From: Leptolyngbyaceae cyanobacterium CSSed165cm_216
GTDB lineage: Bacteria > Cyanobacteriota > Cyanobacteriia > Phormidesmidales > Phormidesmidaceae
Direction: 5' to 3'
Assembly (NCBI GenBank): GCA_007135385.1
Contig: SLIY01000408.1
Location: forward strand, 1-11,210
DNA: 11,210 nucleotides
Positions within the stretch are counted from its first letter, which is position 1; each line of letters starts with the position of its first letter. Positions 6,084 through 11,210 of the stretch are shown here, in pieces. Both the position numbers and the translations under genes were made by a program. The notes under the pieces were generated by a model. It was not told the origin of the DNA. It saw only the letters and a list, made by a program, of their open reading frames with translations, and made no database searches.

Positions 6084-7232
6084 TCACGGCGTAACTAGGC
6101 TGATTTCCCTAGCTTCCCTGGGCAGATCCGGAGCTTGGGATGCATAGAGGCGCACTCGCCGGGGCTTGATCATCAAACGGACCCGATTGCCCAGAGGAAT
6201 CGCGTTACCTACGGGCAAGCGAGCATGAAGAGTCTGCCCCGAAGGGGCTTGCAGACAATATTTATACTCTCGCCCCAAAAATTGGCGATCACGTACCAGT
6301 AAAGGGCCATTCTCATCGTGAACCAAGTCAATATCTTCTTGGCGCAGCATCAGATCACCCCTAGCTGGTTCTGTGATGGACCTAAGAACATCCACCCCCA
6401 AACATGGGCCAGGTTCCACAGCAATGTCAAAACAGCCCAGTTCAGTCTGCCAGCCCTTAGCATCCCGACAAGCCGCCAAAAAGTTGGCCTGGGTAACAAA
6501 GTCAGCAATAAAGCGTGACTCGGGCTGGCTGTAAACGGTTTCGGGGGTTCCTAATTGCTCTATACGCCCCTGGCGCATCACCGCCACGCGATCGGCCATG
6601 GCCATGGCCTCTTCTTGGTCGTGGGTGACAAACACGCCTGAAGCCCCTACCTGGCGTAGGATGTCGCGCACCTCCTGACGCAAATGGATCCGTACTTGTA
6701 CATCCAGGTTACTAAAAGGCTCATCCAGCAAAATCAAGGCCGGGCGAGGCGCTAAGGCCCGAGCTAGGGCCACCCGCTGCTGCTGTCCACCAGAAAGCTC
6801 ATGGGGAAAGCGATGCTCTAGACCACTCAACCCCACTAGGGCGATCGCCTCTACAGTCTGCTGCTTCACCTGGTCGCCTGACAGCTGACTACGCCGAGAC
6901 CGCTGTTGTAACCCAAAGGCGACATTTTTTTCCACCGTTAGGTGAGGAAATAGAGCATAGTCCTGAAACAAAATACCCACATCACGACGCTCAGGGGGCA
7001 ACCAGCAAGATCCACAGACCGGCTGCTGACCTAAATAAATTGTGCCGTGTTCCGGTTGCTCAAACCCGGCAATCAAACGCAGCAGCGTTGTTTTCCCACA
7101 GCCCGATGGCCCCAATAAACCTAAGATTTCTCCCTGCCCCAGGGTGAAGCTGACGTTGTTTACGGCTGGCGGTGAATCTGGAGTGTATGACTTCGTCACA
7201 GCATCAAGCCGCAAAATATCTGGCATTGTCAT
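6084..7232 (-). CDS. ABC transporter ATP-binding protein, FbpC/FutC-like (ferric iron type)
   Basis: This is a nucleotide-binding subunit with all catalytic motifs. Counting from the ATG used here, Walker A GPSGCGKT is at 41-48, the Q-loop Gln at 90 (FQDYALFPHLTVEKNVAFGL), signature LSGGQQQR at 146-153, Walker B LILLDEP at 166-172 and the switch His at 204 (THDQEEAMAMADR). The C-terminal third is a TOBE-type regulatory region (about 250-370). LPPERRDVGILFQDYALFPHLT is close to the FbpC/FutC ferric-iron branch, though polyamine and sulfate ATPases are related, so substrate is inferred. A longer reading frame from TTG at 7283 adds 17 hydrophobic residues unlike any soluble ATPase; ATG at 7232 or 7226 is preferred, though neither has a clear SD. 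No permease or binding protein is nearby, so it must work with subunits encoded elsewhere. Confidence 0.88.
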   Translation of the reverse strand: MTMPDILRLDAVTKSYTPDSPPAVNNVSFTLGQGEILGLLGPSGCGKTTLLRLIAGFEQPEHGTIYLGQQPVCGSCWLPPERRDVGILFQDYALFPHLTVEKNVAFGLQQRSRRSQLSGDQVKQQTVEAIALVGLSGLEHRFPHELSGGQQQRVALARALAPRPALILLDEPFSNLDVQVRIHLRQEVRDILRQVGASGVFVTHDQEEAMAMADRVAVMRQGRIEQLGTPETVYSQPESRFIADFVTQANFLAACRDAKGWQTELGCFDIAVEPGPCLGVDVLRSITEPARGDLMLRQEDIDLVHDENGPLLVRDRQFLGREYKYCLQAPSGQTLHARLPVGNAIPLGNRVRLMIKPRRVRLYASQAPDLPREAREISLVTP

Positions 7233-7390
7233 GGAGAAGGGCAGGAATAACATCAACAGCAAAAACCAGCTTGACCTAAACAATTACTGGTCTTCTTTAT
7301 TGAGAATATCACGCATTAAGCAAAATGACGTTGACAACTAGCATCGGCTCACAGAAATATGCCCCCCTTGGCTGAGGGCATCAGGCTCTA

Positions 7391-7406
7391 GGTATCAGGT
7401 ATCAGG
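7391..7406. repeat. Short tandem heptamer repeat, GGTATCA x2
   Basis: GGTATCA (7391-7397) is repeated at 7398-7404 and followed by GG. A variant of the same unit, GGAGTCA-GGTGTCA-GG, occurs at 10343-10358. Both are intergenic. They look like the short tandemly repeated heptamers (STRR-type) common between genes in many cyanobacteria. Confidence 0.6.
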
Positions 7407-7483
7407 AAAGGTTGACCGACTGCTGCGGCCAACGACGAGTCAGCACCGCTGATAGACAACACTGATAACAACGATACAACGAT

Positions 7484-7511
7484 GAGAAAATTTCCTGGCG
7501 GCTTATCAGGA
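7484..7511 (-). terminator. Possible weak terminator after the ketoacyl synthase gene
   Basis: On the minus strand a stem TCCTG/CAGGA (arms 7507-7511 and 7493-7497, 9-nt loop) lies 21 bp past the stop codon and is followed by AAATTTTCTC. The stem is short and the U-run only four, so confidence is low. Confidence 0.3.
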
Positions 7512-7532
7512 GATATTTGCATTGTGTGAGCC

Positions 7533-8675
7533 CTAGGGACGGGCCATGGCCAGCACCGCATTCTGACCGCCAAAGCCAAAGCTGAGACACAGCGCCACGC
7601 TGATTGGGGCTGCGGTCGGCCTGGTTACCAGGGCGGGATAAATAGAATCGTTTTGGCCACAAACGTTCGGCGGCAACTGCTGATGGCGCAAGGCCATCAG
7701 CGTAAAGGCAGCCCCAATCGCCCCAGAAGCGCCAAGGGTATGCCCTGTGGCCCCTTTGGTAGAACTGGCCGCAGGAGGCCTGACAAACCCCTCTGACAAT
7801 AATCTGGCTTCGTGGGCATCATTCAGGACAGTACCGGTCCCGTGGGTATGCACATAGTCCACAGCTTCAGGCCTCAAGCCACTGTGATGTAAGCAGGCGT
7901 TGAGGGCCAGTCGGCCACCAATTTGGTTAGGGTCAGGCGCAGTGCGGTGGTAGGCATCAACCCGGAACCCAGCCCCTAAAATCTGACCATAGGGCGGCTT
8001 GCCCGATCGCTGGGCTAGGGCCGTTGCTGACTCTAAAACCAAGATGGCGCCCCCTTCCCCTAGCACTAATCCCTCCCGCTCAGGGGAAAAGGGGTAGCAG
8101 CCAGTGCTAGCCAACGCTCCCATTTGCTGAAAACCAGCCAGGGTCAAAGGGGTAACAGGAGCCTCTACAGCCCCAGCTATCACCCGATCACATTGGCCTT
8201 GACGAATCAACTCGGCCCCTTGAGAGATAGCCGTAAGGCCAGTGGCGCAGGCTGCCATGGGGGCCAGAACTGGACCAGTGGATTCTATAGACTGGGCCAC
8301 CGCGATCGCCCCCATGGACGGTAAAGTCCCTAACCACTGCTCTGGATCCGGAAGTTGCTGATGAATCAGCCAGGCGATCGCCATTTGCTCCCACCTGCCC
8401 TGATAACTGCGACTTGATCCAATCACCACACCACAATCCGGCAGTGACGGGGGTAGCCCAGCATCGGCGAGGGCTTCAGCCAGCGCCTGGGCTAGCAAAG
8501 CATTCAGCTGGGCTGGAGCTTTACCTACCATCCCCAGGGGTAGGGGGGGGAAATCAGCAAAGGGCTGCCGCAGACAAATTCCGGTTTGCTGTGCCATTAG
8601 CCTAGACCAATTAGTCGGAGCCGTTGGCCCTAAAGCGGTCACCATCCCCAGTCCCGTCACCAAAACCGTTGGCAT
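7533..8675 (-). CDS. Beta-ketoacyl-ACP synthase, divergent KAS II (FabF-like) paralogue
   Basis: This is a condensing enzyme of the thiolase fold, 380 residues, shorter than typical FabF (about 410-415). The full Cys-His-His triad is present: Cys143 in MAACATG, His278 in HTHGTGT and His312 in GATGHTLGASGAIG, with the usual Lys307 before the last His. The C terminus ends FGFGGQNAVLAMARP, so it is complete. The family elongates acyl-ACP by decarboxylative condensation with malonyl-ACP in the cytoplasm. Sequence divergence, HGTGT rather than the FabF HGTST, and the lack of acpP or fab neighbours suggest the second, less-studied KAS paralogue of cyanobacteria rather than the main FabF. Its start lies 4 bp after the cyclophilin stop, with only a weak SD (AGGA close to the ATG), which points to translational coupling. 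Confidence 0.85.
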   Translation of the reverse strand: MPTVLVTGLGMVTALGPTAPTNWSRLMAQQTGICLRQPFADFPPLPLGMVGKAPAQLNALLAQALAEALADAGLPPSLPDCGVVIGSSRSYQGRWEQMAIAWLIHQQLPDPEQWLGTLPSMGAIAVAQSIESTGPVLAPMAACATGLTAISQGAELIRQGQCDRVIAGAVEAPVTPLTLAGFQQMGALASTGCYPFSPEREGLVLGEGGAILVLESATALAQRSGKPPYGQILGAGFRVDAYHRTAPDPNQIGGRLALNACLHHSGLRPEAVDYVHTHGTGTVLNDAHEARLLSEGFVRPPAASSTKGATGHTLGASGAIGAAFTLMALRHQQLPPNVCGQNDSIYPALVTRPTAAPISVALCLSFGFGGQNAVLAMARP

Positions 8676-8679
8676 GGTC

Positions 8680-9435
8680 CTATCTCTGGAGATTGTCTAA
8701 GCCCTCCACCACCCGGGCTGACTCAATCCGATCCCCCTGCTGAATTGCATCCACCACCTCCATGCCTTGGCTAACGTAGCCGAACACCGCATAGCTACCA
8801 TCTAAAAAGGGCAATTCAGCTAGGGTGAAATAAAACTGCGACGAGGCCGAATCCACCGCCTGAGAGCGAGCCATGGCCACCGCCCCTCGGCTGTGAGGTA
8901 GTTCCGGTGCTGCAGTCACTTGGGCTTCGTCTAAGGTCTGGCTGTAGATCGGTTCATCAGCCCCTTGGGGCTTAATCTCTAAGGGAATAAACCGCCGGGC
9001 ACCGCTATCAGGGTCGATAAACCCACCCGTACCCCACTGCTGATCGGGAACATTGGGGTCTTTGCTTTGCGGGTCCCCTCCCTGTACCACAAATGGTTCT
9101 GGTTCACGCACCACTCGATGAAACACCAGGTCGTCATATACCCCCCGATCGACCAAATCCACAAAATTGCCCGCAGTGATGGGAGCATTCACACCATCGA
9201 CTTCGATCAAGATAGAGGAGCCGTTAACCACCATTTCTACCGTGGCCATCCCATCTAGGGTAGGCAGATCACCGAGTACCGCTGGCACCTCCGTCAACTC
9301 TACCGATGTCTCTGTGTCAGTGGGTGGGGCTTCAGCAGAGGGAGCCTCTAGGGGATCAGAGTTGGTACAAGCCCCTAACCACAGCACTAAAAAAGCGGCC
9401 AGGGCAATCGAAAATGTGCGACTATGCAGTCCCAT
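8680..9435 (-). CDS. Lipoprotein cyclophilin-type peptidyl-prolyl cis-trans isomerase
   Basis: This 251-residue protein catalyses cis-trans isomerisation of prolyl bonds. Residues 1-23 are a lipoprotein signal with lipobox LGAC (Cys23), followed by an acidic Pro/Thr-rich linker to about 60, so it should be membrane-anchored on the periplasmic or lumenal side. The cyclophilin domain covers about 64-250: FHRVV (catalytic Arg107), FVVQGGDP (Phe115, Gln118), MARS, and SQFYF (Phe201). The cyclosporin-binding Trp is Phe210 and the active-site His is Tyr215 (LPFLDGSYAVFG), as in bacterial drug-insensitive forms. A longer loop with GTGGFIDPDSGARRFIPLEIKP matches the cyanobacterial family that includes Synechocystis Sll0227; from memory that gene also neighbours ycf4 (sll0226). 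GGAG at 9447-9450 is a plausible SD, 11 nt from the ATG. It lies between ycf4 (142 bp upstream) and the ketoacyl synthase gene. Confidence 0.9.
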   Translation of the reverse strand: MGLHSRTFSIALAAFLVLWLGACTNSDPLEAPSAEAPPTDTETSVELTEVPAVLGDLPTLDGMATVEMVVNGSSILIEVDGVNAPITAGNFVDLVDRGVYDDLVFHRVVREPEPFVVQGGDPQSKDPNVPDQQWGTGGFIDPDSGARRFIPLEIKPQGADEPIYSQTLDEAQVTAAPELPHSRGAVAMARSQAVDSASSQFYFTLAELPFLDGSYAVFGYVSQGMEVVDAIQQGDRIESARVVEGLDNLQR

Positions 9436-9577
9436 TGCTTGTTTTGCTCCGAATCAATTCAAGTTAGCTCTCCATGGTAATGCAGAAATCACGGCAGTAC
9501 GATCAACCCATTAGACTCTGACCCTATCGCCCTACCGTGCCATTCCCGCTAACTGGACAGTATTTTTCCACAGAGAG

Positions 9578-10144
9578 TTACAACCCCTCCAAAGGCACCT
9601 GCAAGAACCGAGCGAGTTCAGCCCCTTGATTTTCCAACTCCGACAGGGGAATAGGCTGCCCCACCCGAGTCAGGGGGATATCAGGACGCCCCTTAATTTT
9701 CAAATATAGAGCCCGCTTAGGGTTTAGGCCTTCCTTGATGGCGACTCGAATCGCGGTGATCTGATCCAGCGGATGTTCAATTTCGATGTGTCGGTTAGCT
9801 CCCAAGAAGCCACGGCGGACAATTCGCACCTGATTGCTCCCCTTGTCAAATTGGTTGTAACCACCCCCCACATCCAAAGCAATCACTAACCAGAGATAAG
9901 TAGCCAGTCCCAGGGCAGCCACTCCATAGAACCCCATGGCAATCCCTTGGGGAATGAACACCAACTGAGTTGGATCCGAAAAAGGCAAAAGATTTCGGCC
10001 TAGGTAGCTCGATAGCCCCGCCAAAAAAAAGCCTGTTCCCCCTAAGCTCAGGATCACCGCCCAAAATATATTGCTGAGGCGACGAGCACCAAGGACGACG
10101 CGCTGTAACGATTGGGATTCAGCGGATTGGATTGAGGCTGCCAT
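9578..10144 (-). CDS. ycf4: Photosystem I assembly protein Ycf4
   Basis: This is a 188-residue thylakoid membrane protein, the normal length for Ycf4. Two transmembrane segments lie near the N terminus, at about 25-47 (IFWAVILSLGGTGFFLAGLSSYLG) and 66-91 (QGIAMGFYGVAALGLATYLW), with the conserved DVGGGYNQFD directly after. The soluble C-terminal half contains the typical VRIVRRGFLG, IRVAIKEGLNPKRALYLKIKGR and LTRVGQPIPLSELE blocks. Ycf4 acts as a scaffold for PSI assembly; in cyanobacteria it helps but is not essential. The ATG at 10142-10144 has no good SD, and a 13-bp dyad sits about 20 bp upstream. The gene is divergent from psbD and co-directional with the cyclophilin gene. Confidence 0.95.
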   Translation of the reverse strand: MAASIQSAESQSLQRVVLGARRLSNIFWAVILSLGGTGFFLAGLSSYLGRNLLPFSDPTQLVFIPQGIAMGFYGVAALGLATYLWLVIALDVGGGYNQFDKGSNQVRIVRRGFLGANRHIEIEHPLDQITAIRVAIKEGLNPKRALYLKIKGRPDIPLTRVGQPIPLSELENQGAELARFLQVPLEGL

Positions 10145-10164
10145 AATTCTGTAAAGAAATATAA

Positions 10165-10177
10165 ACGTTTGAAACGT
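10165..10177. promoter_or_regulatory. Dyad ACGTTT-G-AAACGT upstream of ycf4
   Basis: A perfect 6-1-6 inverted repeat lies 20-33 bp before the ycf4 start codon. It includes the palindrome AAACGTTT (10163-10170), which also occurs 4 bp before the porin start (1776-1783). It could be an operator; no regulator with this site is known to me. Confidence 0.3.
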
Positions 10178-10342
10178 CAGTCTCTGATACCTCTAGGTCA
10201 GCCTTACAAGCTGTAGAGCAGCAGAGCTATTGTCTATAACCCCTAGTCTAAACTGCAACAGCCCCTAGCAAGCACGCGACCCACAAGTCGCCTAAGAATG
10301 CTGGGGGACCAACACTTAATTTTATTTTGCCAAGGGAGATTA

Positions 10343-10358
10343 GGAGTCAGGTGTCAGG
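10343..10358. repeat. Short tandem heptamer repeat, GGAGTCA-GGTGTCA
   Basis: Two degenerate heptamers at 10343-10349 and 10350-10356 followed by GG have the same layout as GGTATCA x2 at 7391. They are directly followed by an imperfect palindrome, GGCG-N9-CGCC, at 10359-10375. Confidence 0.5.
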
Positions 10359-10445
10359 GGCGCAAAGCGTTCGCCATCAGTGCATTACCAGGTTCGGGCG
10401 ATACGGCATGAAGACCTACATCTTTATGAGAATCTACGTATCAGA

Positions 10446-10474
10446 TTGTAAAAACTTGGAACAATCCTTATCAT
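10446..10474 (+). promoter_or_regulatory. Candidate psbD promoter TTGTAA-N17-TATCAT
   Basis: A -35-like TTGTAA (10446-10451) and a -10-like TATCAT (10469-10474) are spaced by exactly 17 bp. The predicted start is near 10481, giving a leader of about 218 nt. A second, weaker pair, TTGTGC-N17-AATACT (10562-10590), would give a leader of about 100 nt. Which is used cannot be told from the sequence. Confidence 0.4.
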
Positions 10475-10483
10475 AAGTAGAAA

Positions 10484-10536
10484 CCTGTCCTGATGCAGTT
10501 ATCACTGCAAAGGTTCATCGGGTTACCTCAGACAGG
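10484..10536 (+). ncRNA. Possible three-way-junction structure in the psbD leader
   Basis: The outer stem pairs CCTGTC-c-TGA (10484-10493, one bulged C) with TCAGACAGG (10528-10536). Inside is a perfect hairpin TGCAGT-TATC-ACTGCA (10494-10509) and a short helix GGT/ACC (10512-10514, 10525-10527). It would begin within a few nucleotides of the predicted transcription start. I do not recognise it as a known riboswitch class. Confidence 0.3.
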
Positions 10537-10662
10537 CTACAGGCGTTGGAGCAAGATTTTTTTGTGCTGGCTCTGAATATCTGGAATACTTAAATAGTAA
10601 TACAGCCCTGCTCTGAGGCAATGCTCTGCCAGACTCGTTCTGGATCCAACAGTGCCATAACC

Positions 10663-10686
10663 TTATATGGACTAGATGTCATATAA
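10663..10686 (+). promoter_or_regulatory. Dyad TTATATG-N10-CATATAA abutting the psbD SD
   Basis: Two exact 7-bp arms (10663-10669 and 10680-10686) end at the first bases of the psbD SD region AAGAGG (10686-10691). In RNA this is a weak hairpin next to the ribosome-binding site, and in DNA a possible operator. Confidence 0.4.
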
Positions 10687-10698
10687 AGAGGATTTGAC

Positions 10699-11210
10699 AT
10701 GACCATAGCAATGGGACGCGCCCAAGCTCAGCGAGGATGGTTCGACGTCCTTGATGACTGGCTAAAGCGCGATCGCTTTGTCTTTATTGGCTGGTCCGGC
10801 CTACTCCTGTTCCCCTGTGCCTACATGGCAGTTGGGGGATGGCTAACCGGTACCACCTTCGTAACATCTTGGTATACCCACGGCCTAGCGTCGTCGTACC
10901 TAGAAGGTTGCAACTTTTTGACCGTCGCTGTATCCACCCCAGCCAATAGCTTGGGTCACTCCCTGCTATTGCTTTGGGGACCTGAAGCCCAAGGTGACTT
11001 TGTGCGCTGGTGCCAACTTGGCGGCCTGTGGAACTTTGTGGCGCTGCACGGTGCCTTTGGGCTAATTGGTTTCATGCTGCGTCAGTTTGAAGTAGCTCGC
11101 CTGGTGGGTCTGCGGCCTTATAACGCCATCGCCTTCTCGGCCCCGATTGCGGTGTTCGTCAGTGTCTTTCTGATGTACCCCTTGGGCCAGAGCGGTTGGT
11201 TCTTTGCCCC
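10699..11210 (+). CDS. psbD: Photosystem II D2 protein, 5' part (runs off the window)
   Basis: The first 170 codons of about 352 are present; the frame is open to the last base. The protein begins MTIAMGRAQAQRGWFDVLDD and contains the first transmembrane helix (FVFIGWSGLLLFPCAYMAVG), YTHGLASSYLEGCNFL, and helix B through FVALHGAFGLIGFMLRQFE. His117 (ligand of the peripheral chlorophyll) and Tyr160 (redox-active TyrD) are at their standard positions; the P680 ligand His197 lies beyond the window. D2 pairs with D1 to hold the PSII charge-separation cofactors in the thylakoid membrane. The ATG is supported by AAGAGG (10686-10691) 7 nt upstream. In cyanobacteria psbC normally follows and overlaps psbD, but that is outside this sequence. 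The gene is divergent from ycf4. Confidence 0.98.
   Translation, partial: MTIAMGRAQAQRGWFDVLDDWLKRDRFVFIGWSGLLLFPCAYMAVGGWLTGTTFVTSWYTHGLASSYLEGCNFLTVAVSTPANSLGHSLLLLWGPEAQGDFVRWCQLGGLWNFVALHGAFGLIGFMLRQFEVARLVGLRPYNAIAFSAPIAVFVSVFLMYPLGQSGWFFA

Larger units (their letters stand above)
7233..7532. other. Intergenic spacer with short tandem repeats
   Basis: This roughly 300-bp spacer separates the ketoacyl synthase and ABC ATPase genes, both on the minus strand. It carries GGTATCA twice at 7391-7404, CAACGATA/CAACGATG at 7469-7484, a possible terminator at 7493-7511, and a perfect TTGACA on the plus strand at 7331-7336. I see no gene in it. It must contain the promoter of the ATPase gene, but I cannot place it with confidence. 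Confidence 0.5.
10145..10698. other. Divergent ycf4/psbD regulatory region
   Basis: This 554-bp spacer has no gene I can support. From left to right it holds the ycf4 dyad (10165-10177), a heptamer repeat GGAGTCA/GGTGTCA (10343-10356) running into a GGCG-N9-CGCC hairpin (10359-10375), an HLR1-like element (10435-10452), a promoter-like pair (10446-10474), a foldable segment (10484-10536), a T7 run (10557-10563), a second weaker promoter-like pair (10562-10590), a bulged hairpin (about 10611-10634) and a dyad abutting the psbD SD (10663-10686). Confidence 0.6.
1158..10776. repeat. HIP1 octamers (GCGATCGC), seven copies across the window
   Basis: GCGATCGC occurs at 1158-1165, 2521-2528, 5404-5411, 6841-6848, 8302-8309, 8374-8381 and 10769-10776, all within coding sequence. 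This is far above the well under one copy expected by chance in 11 kb and is a hallmark of many cyanobacterial genomes. Confidence 0.9.

Noticed and set aside
7233..7283. N-terminal extension of the ABC ATPase from TTG at 7283
   Set aside because: The 17 extra residues are hydrophobic and unlike soluble ABC ATPases, which begin near the beta strand now at the ATG start; two ATGs at 7232 and 7226 fit better.
7331..7360. Perfect TTGACA with AAATAT 18 bp downstream, plus strand
   Set aside because: It points into a spacer and then antisense to the ketoacyl synthase gene with no plus-strand gene behind it; the -10 is weak. It could drive an antisense RNA, but nothing else supports that.
7391..7406. 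Possible CRISPR or attachment-site repeat
   Set aside because: Only two adjacent heptamers with no spacers, no longer direct repeat, and no cas, integrase or tRNA gene nearby.
7533..8675. Ketoacyl synthase as a truncated pseudogene because it is about 30 residues short
   Set aside because: All three catalytic residues, the loop Lys and a normal C-terminal end are present and the frame is clean.
10484..10540. Glutamine (glnA) riboswitch, suggested by GTTCATC in the psbD leader
   Set aside because: The conserved GGAAGTAGG and the closing helix of that class are missing, so the resemblance is limited to a short string.
10537..10563. T7 run at 10557-10563 as a standard intrinsic terminator
   Set aside because: There is no GC-rich hairpin directly before the run; the nearest stable stem ends about 20 nt upstream.

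Overview
The window comes from a cyanobacterial chromosome. The strongest evidence is a psbD gene (photosystem II D2 protein) running off the right edge, a complete ycf4 (photosystem I assembly), a cyanobacterial-type SLH/OprB iron-uptake porin, and seven copies of the HIP1 octamer GCGATCGC in 11.2 kb. A closer placement is not possible by eye; gene order and protein character suggest a free-living, non-picoplanktonic cyanobacterium.

Layout. Positions 1-323 hold no recognisable gene. Positions 324-1772 (minus strand) encode the porin. A 643-bp divergent spacer (1773-2415) follows and carries several dyads, an NtcA-like palindrome and a Shine-Dalgarno (SD) region complementary to the conserved core of the cyanobacterial small RNA Yfr1. 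Positions 2416-4110 (plus) encode an exported SPOR + SpoIID/LytB-type peptidoglycan protein. Positions 4312-5247 (plus) encode a metallo-beta-lactamase-fold hydrolase. It meets, tail to tail and with an 8-bp overlap, an exported SH3b-domain protein (5240-5977, minus). Next on the minus strand come an FbpC/FutC-type ABC ATPase with a TOBE region (6084-7232), a ~300-bp spacer with short tandem repeats, a divergent beta-ketoacyl-ACP synthase (7533-8675), a lipoprotein cyclophilin (8680-9435) and ycf4 (9578-10144). A 554-bp divergent spacer then leads to psbD (10699 onward, plus).

How the genes fit together. The ycf4, cyclophilin and ketoacyl-synthase genes are co-directional, and the last two are only 4 bp apart, so they may be co-transcribed. 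The ycf4/psbD pair places a PSI assembly factor back to back with a PSII reaction-centre gene over a shared regulatory region. Porin and FbpC-type ATPase could both serve iron acquisition, across the outer and inner membranes respectively, but they are not adjacent and no permease or binding protein is present.

Most genes are ordinary cyanobacterial housekeeping genes. The points of interest are mainly regulatory: the Yfr1-complementary porin leader, a potentially structured psbD leader with an overlapping HLR1-like element, dyads just upstream of ycf4 and psbD, and an atypical HxHxDR metal motif in the MBL-fold protein. I did not find convincing evidence of a wholly new multi-gene system.
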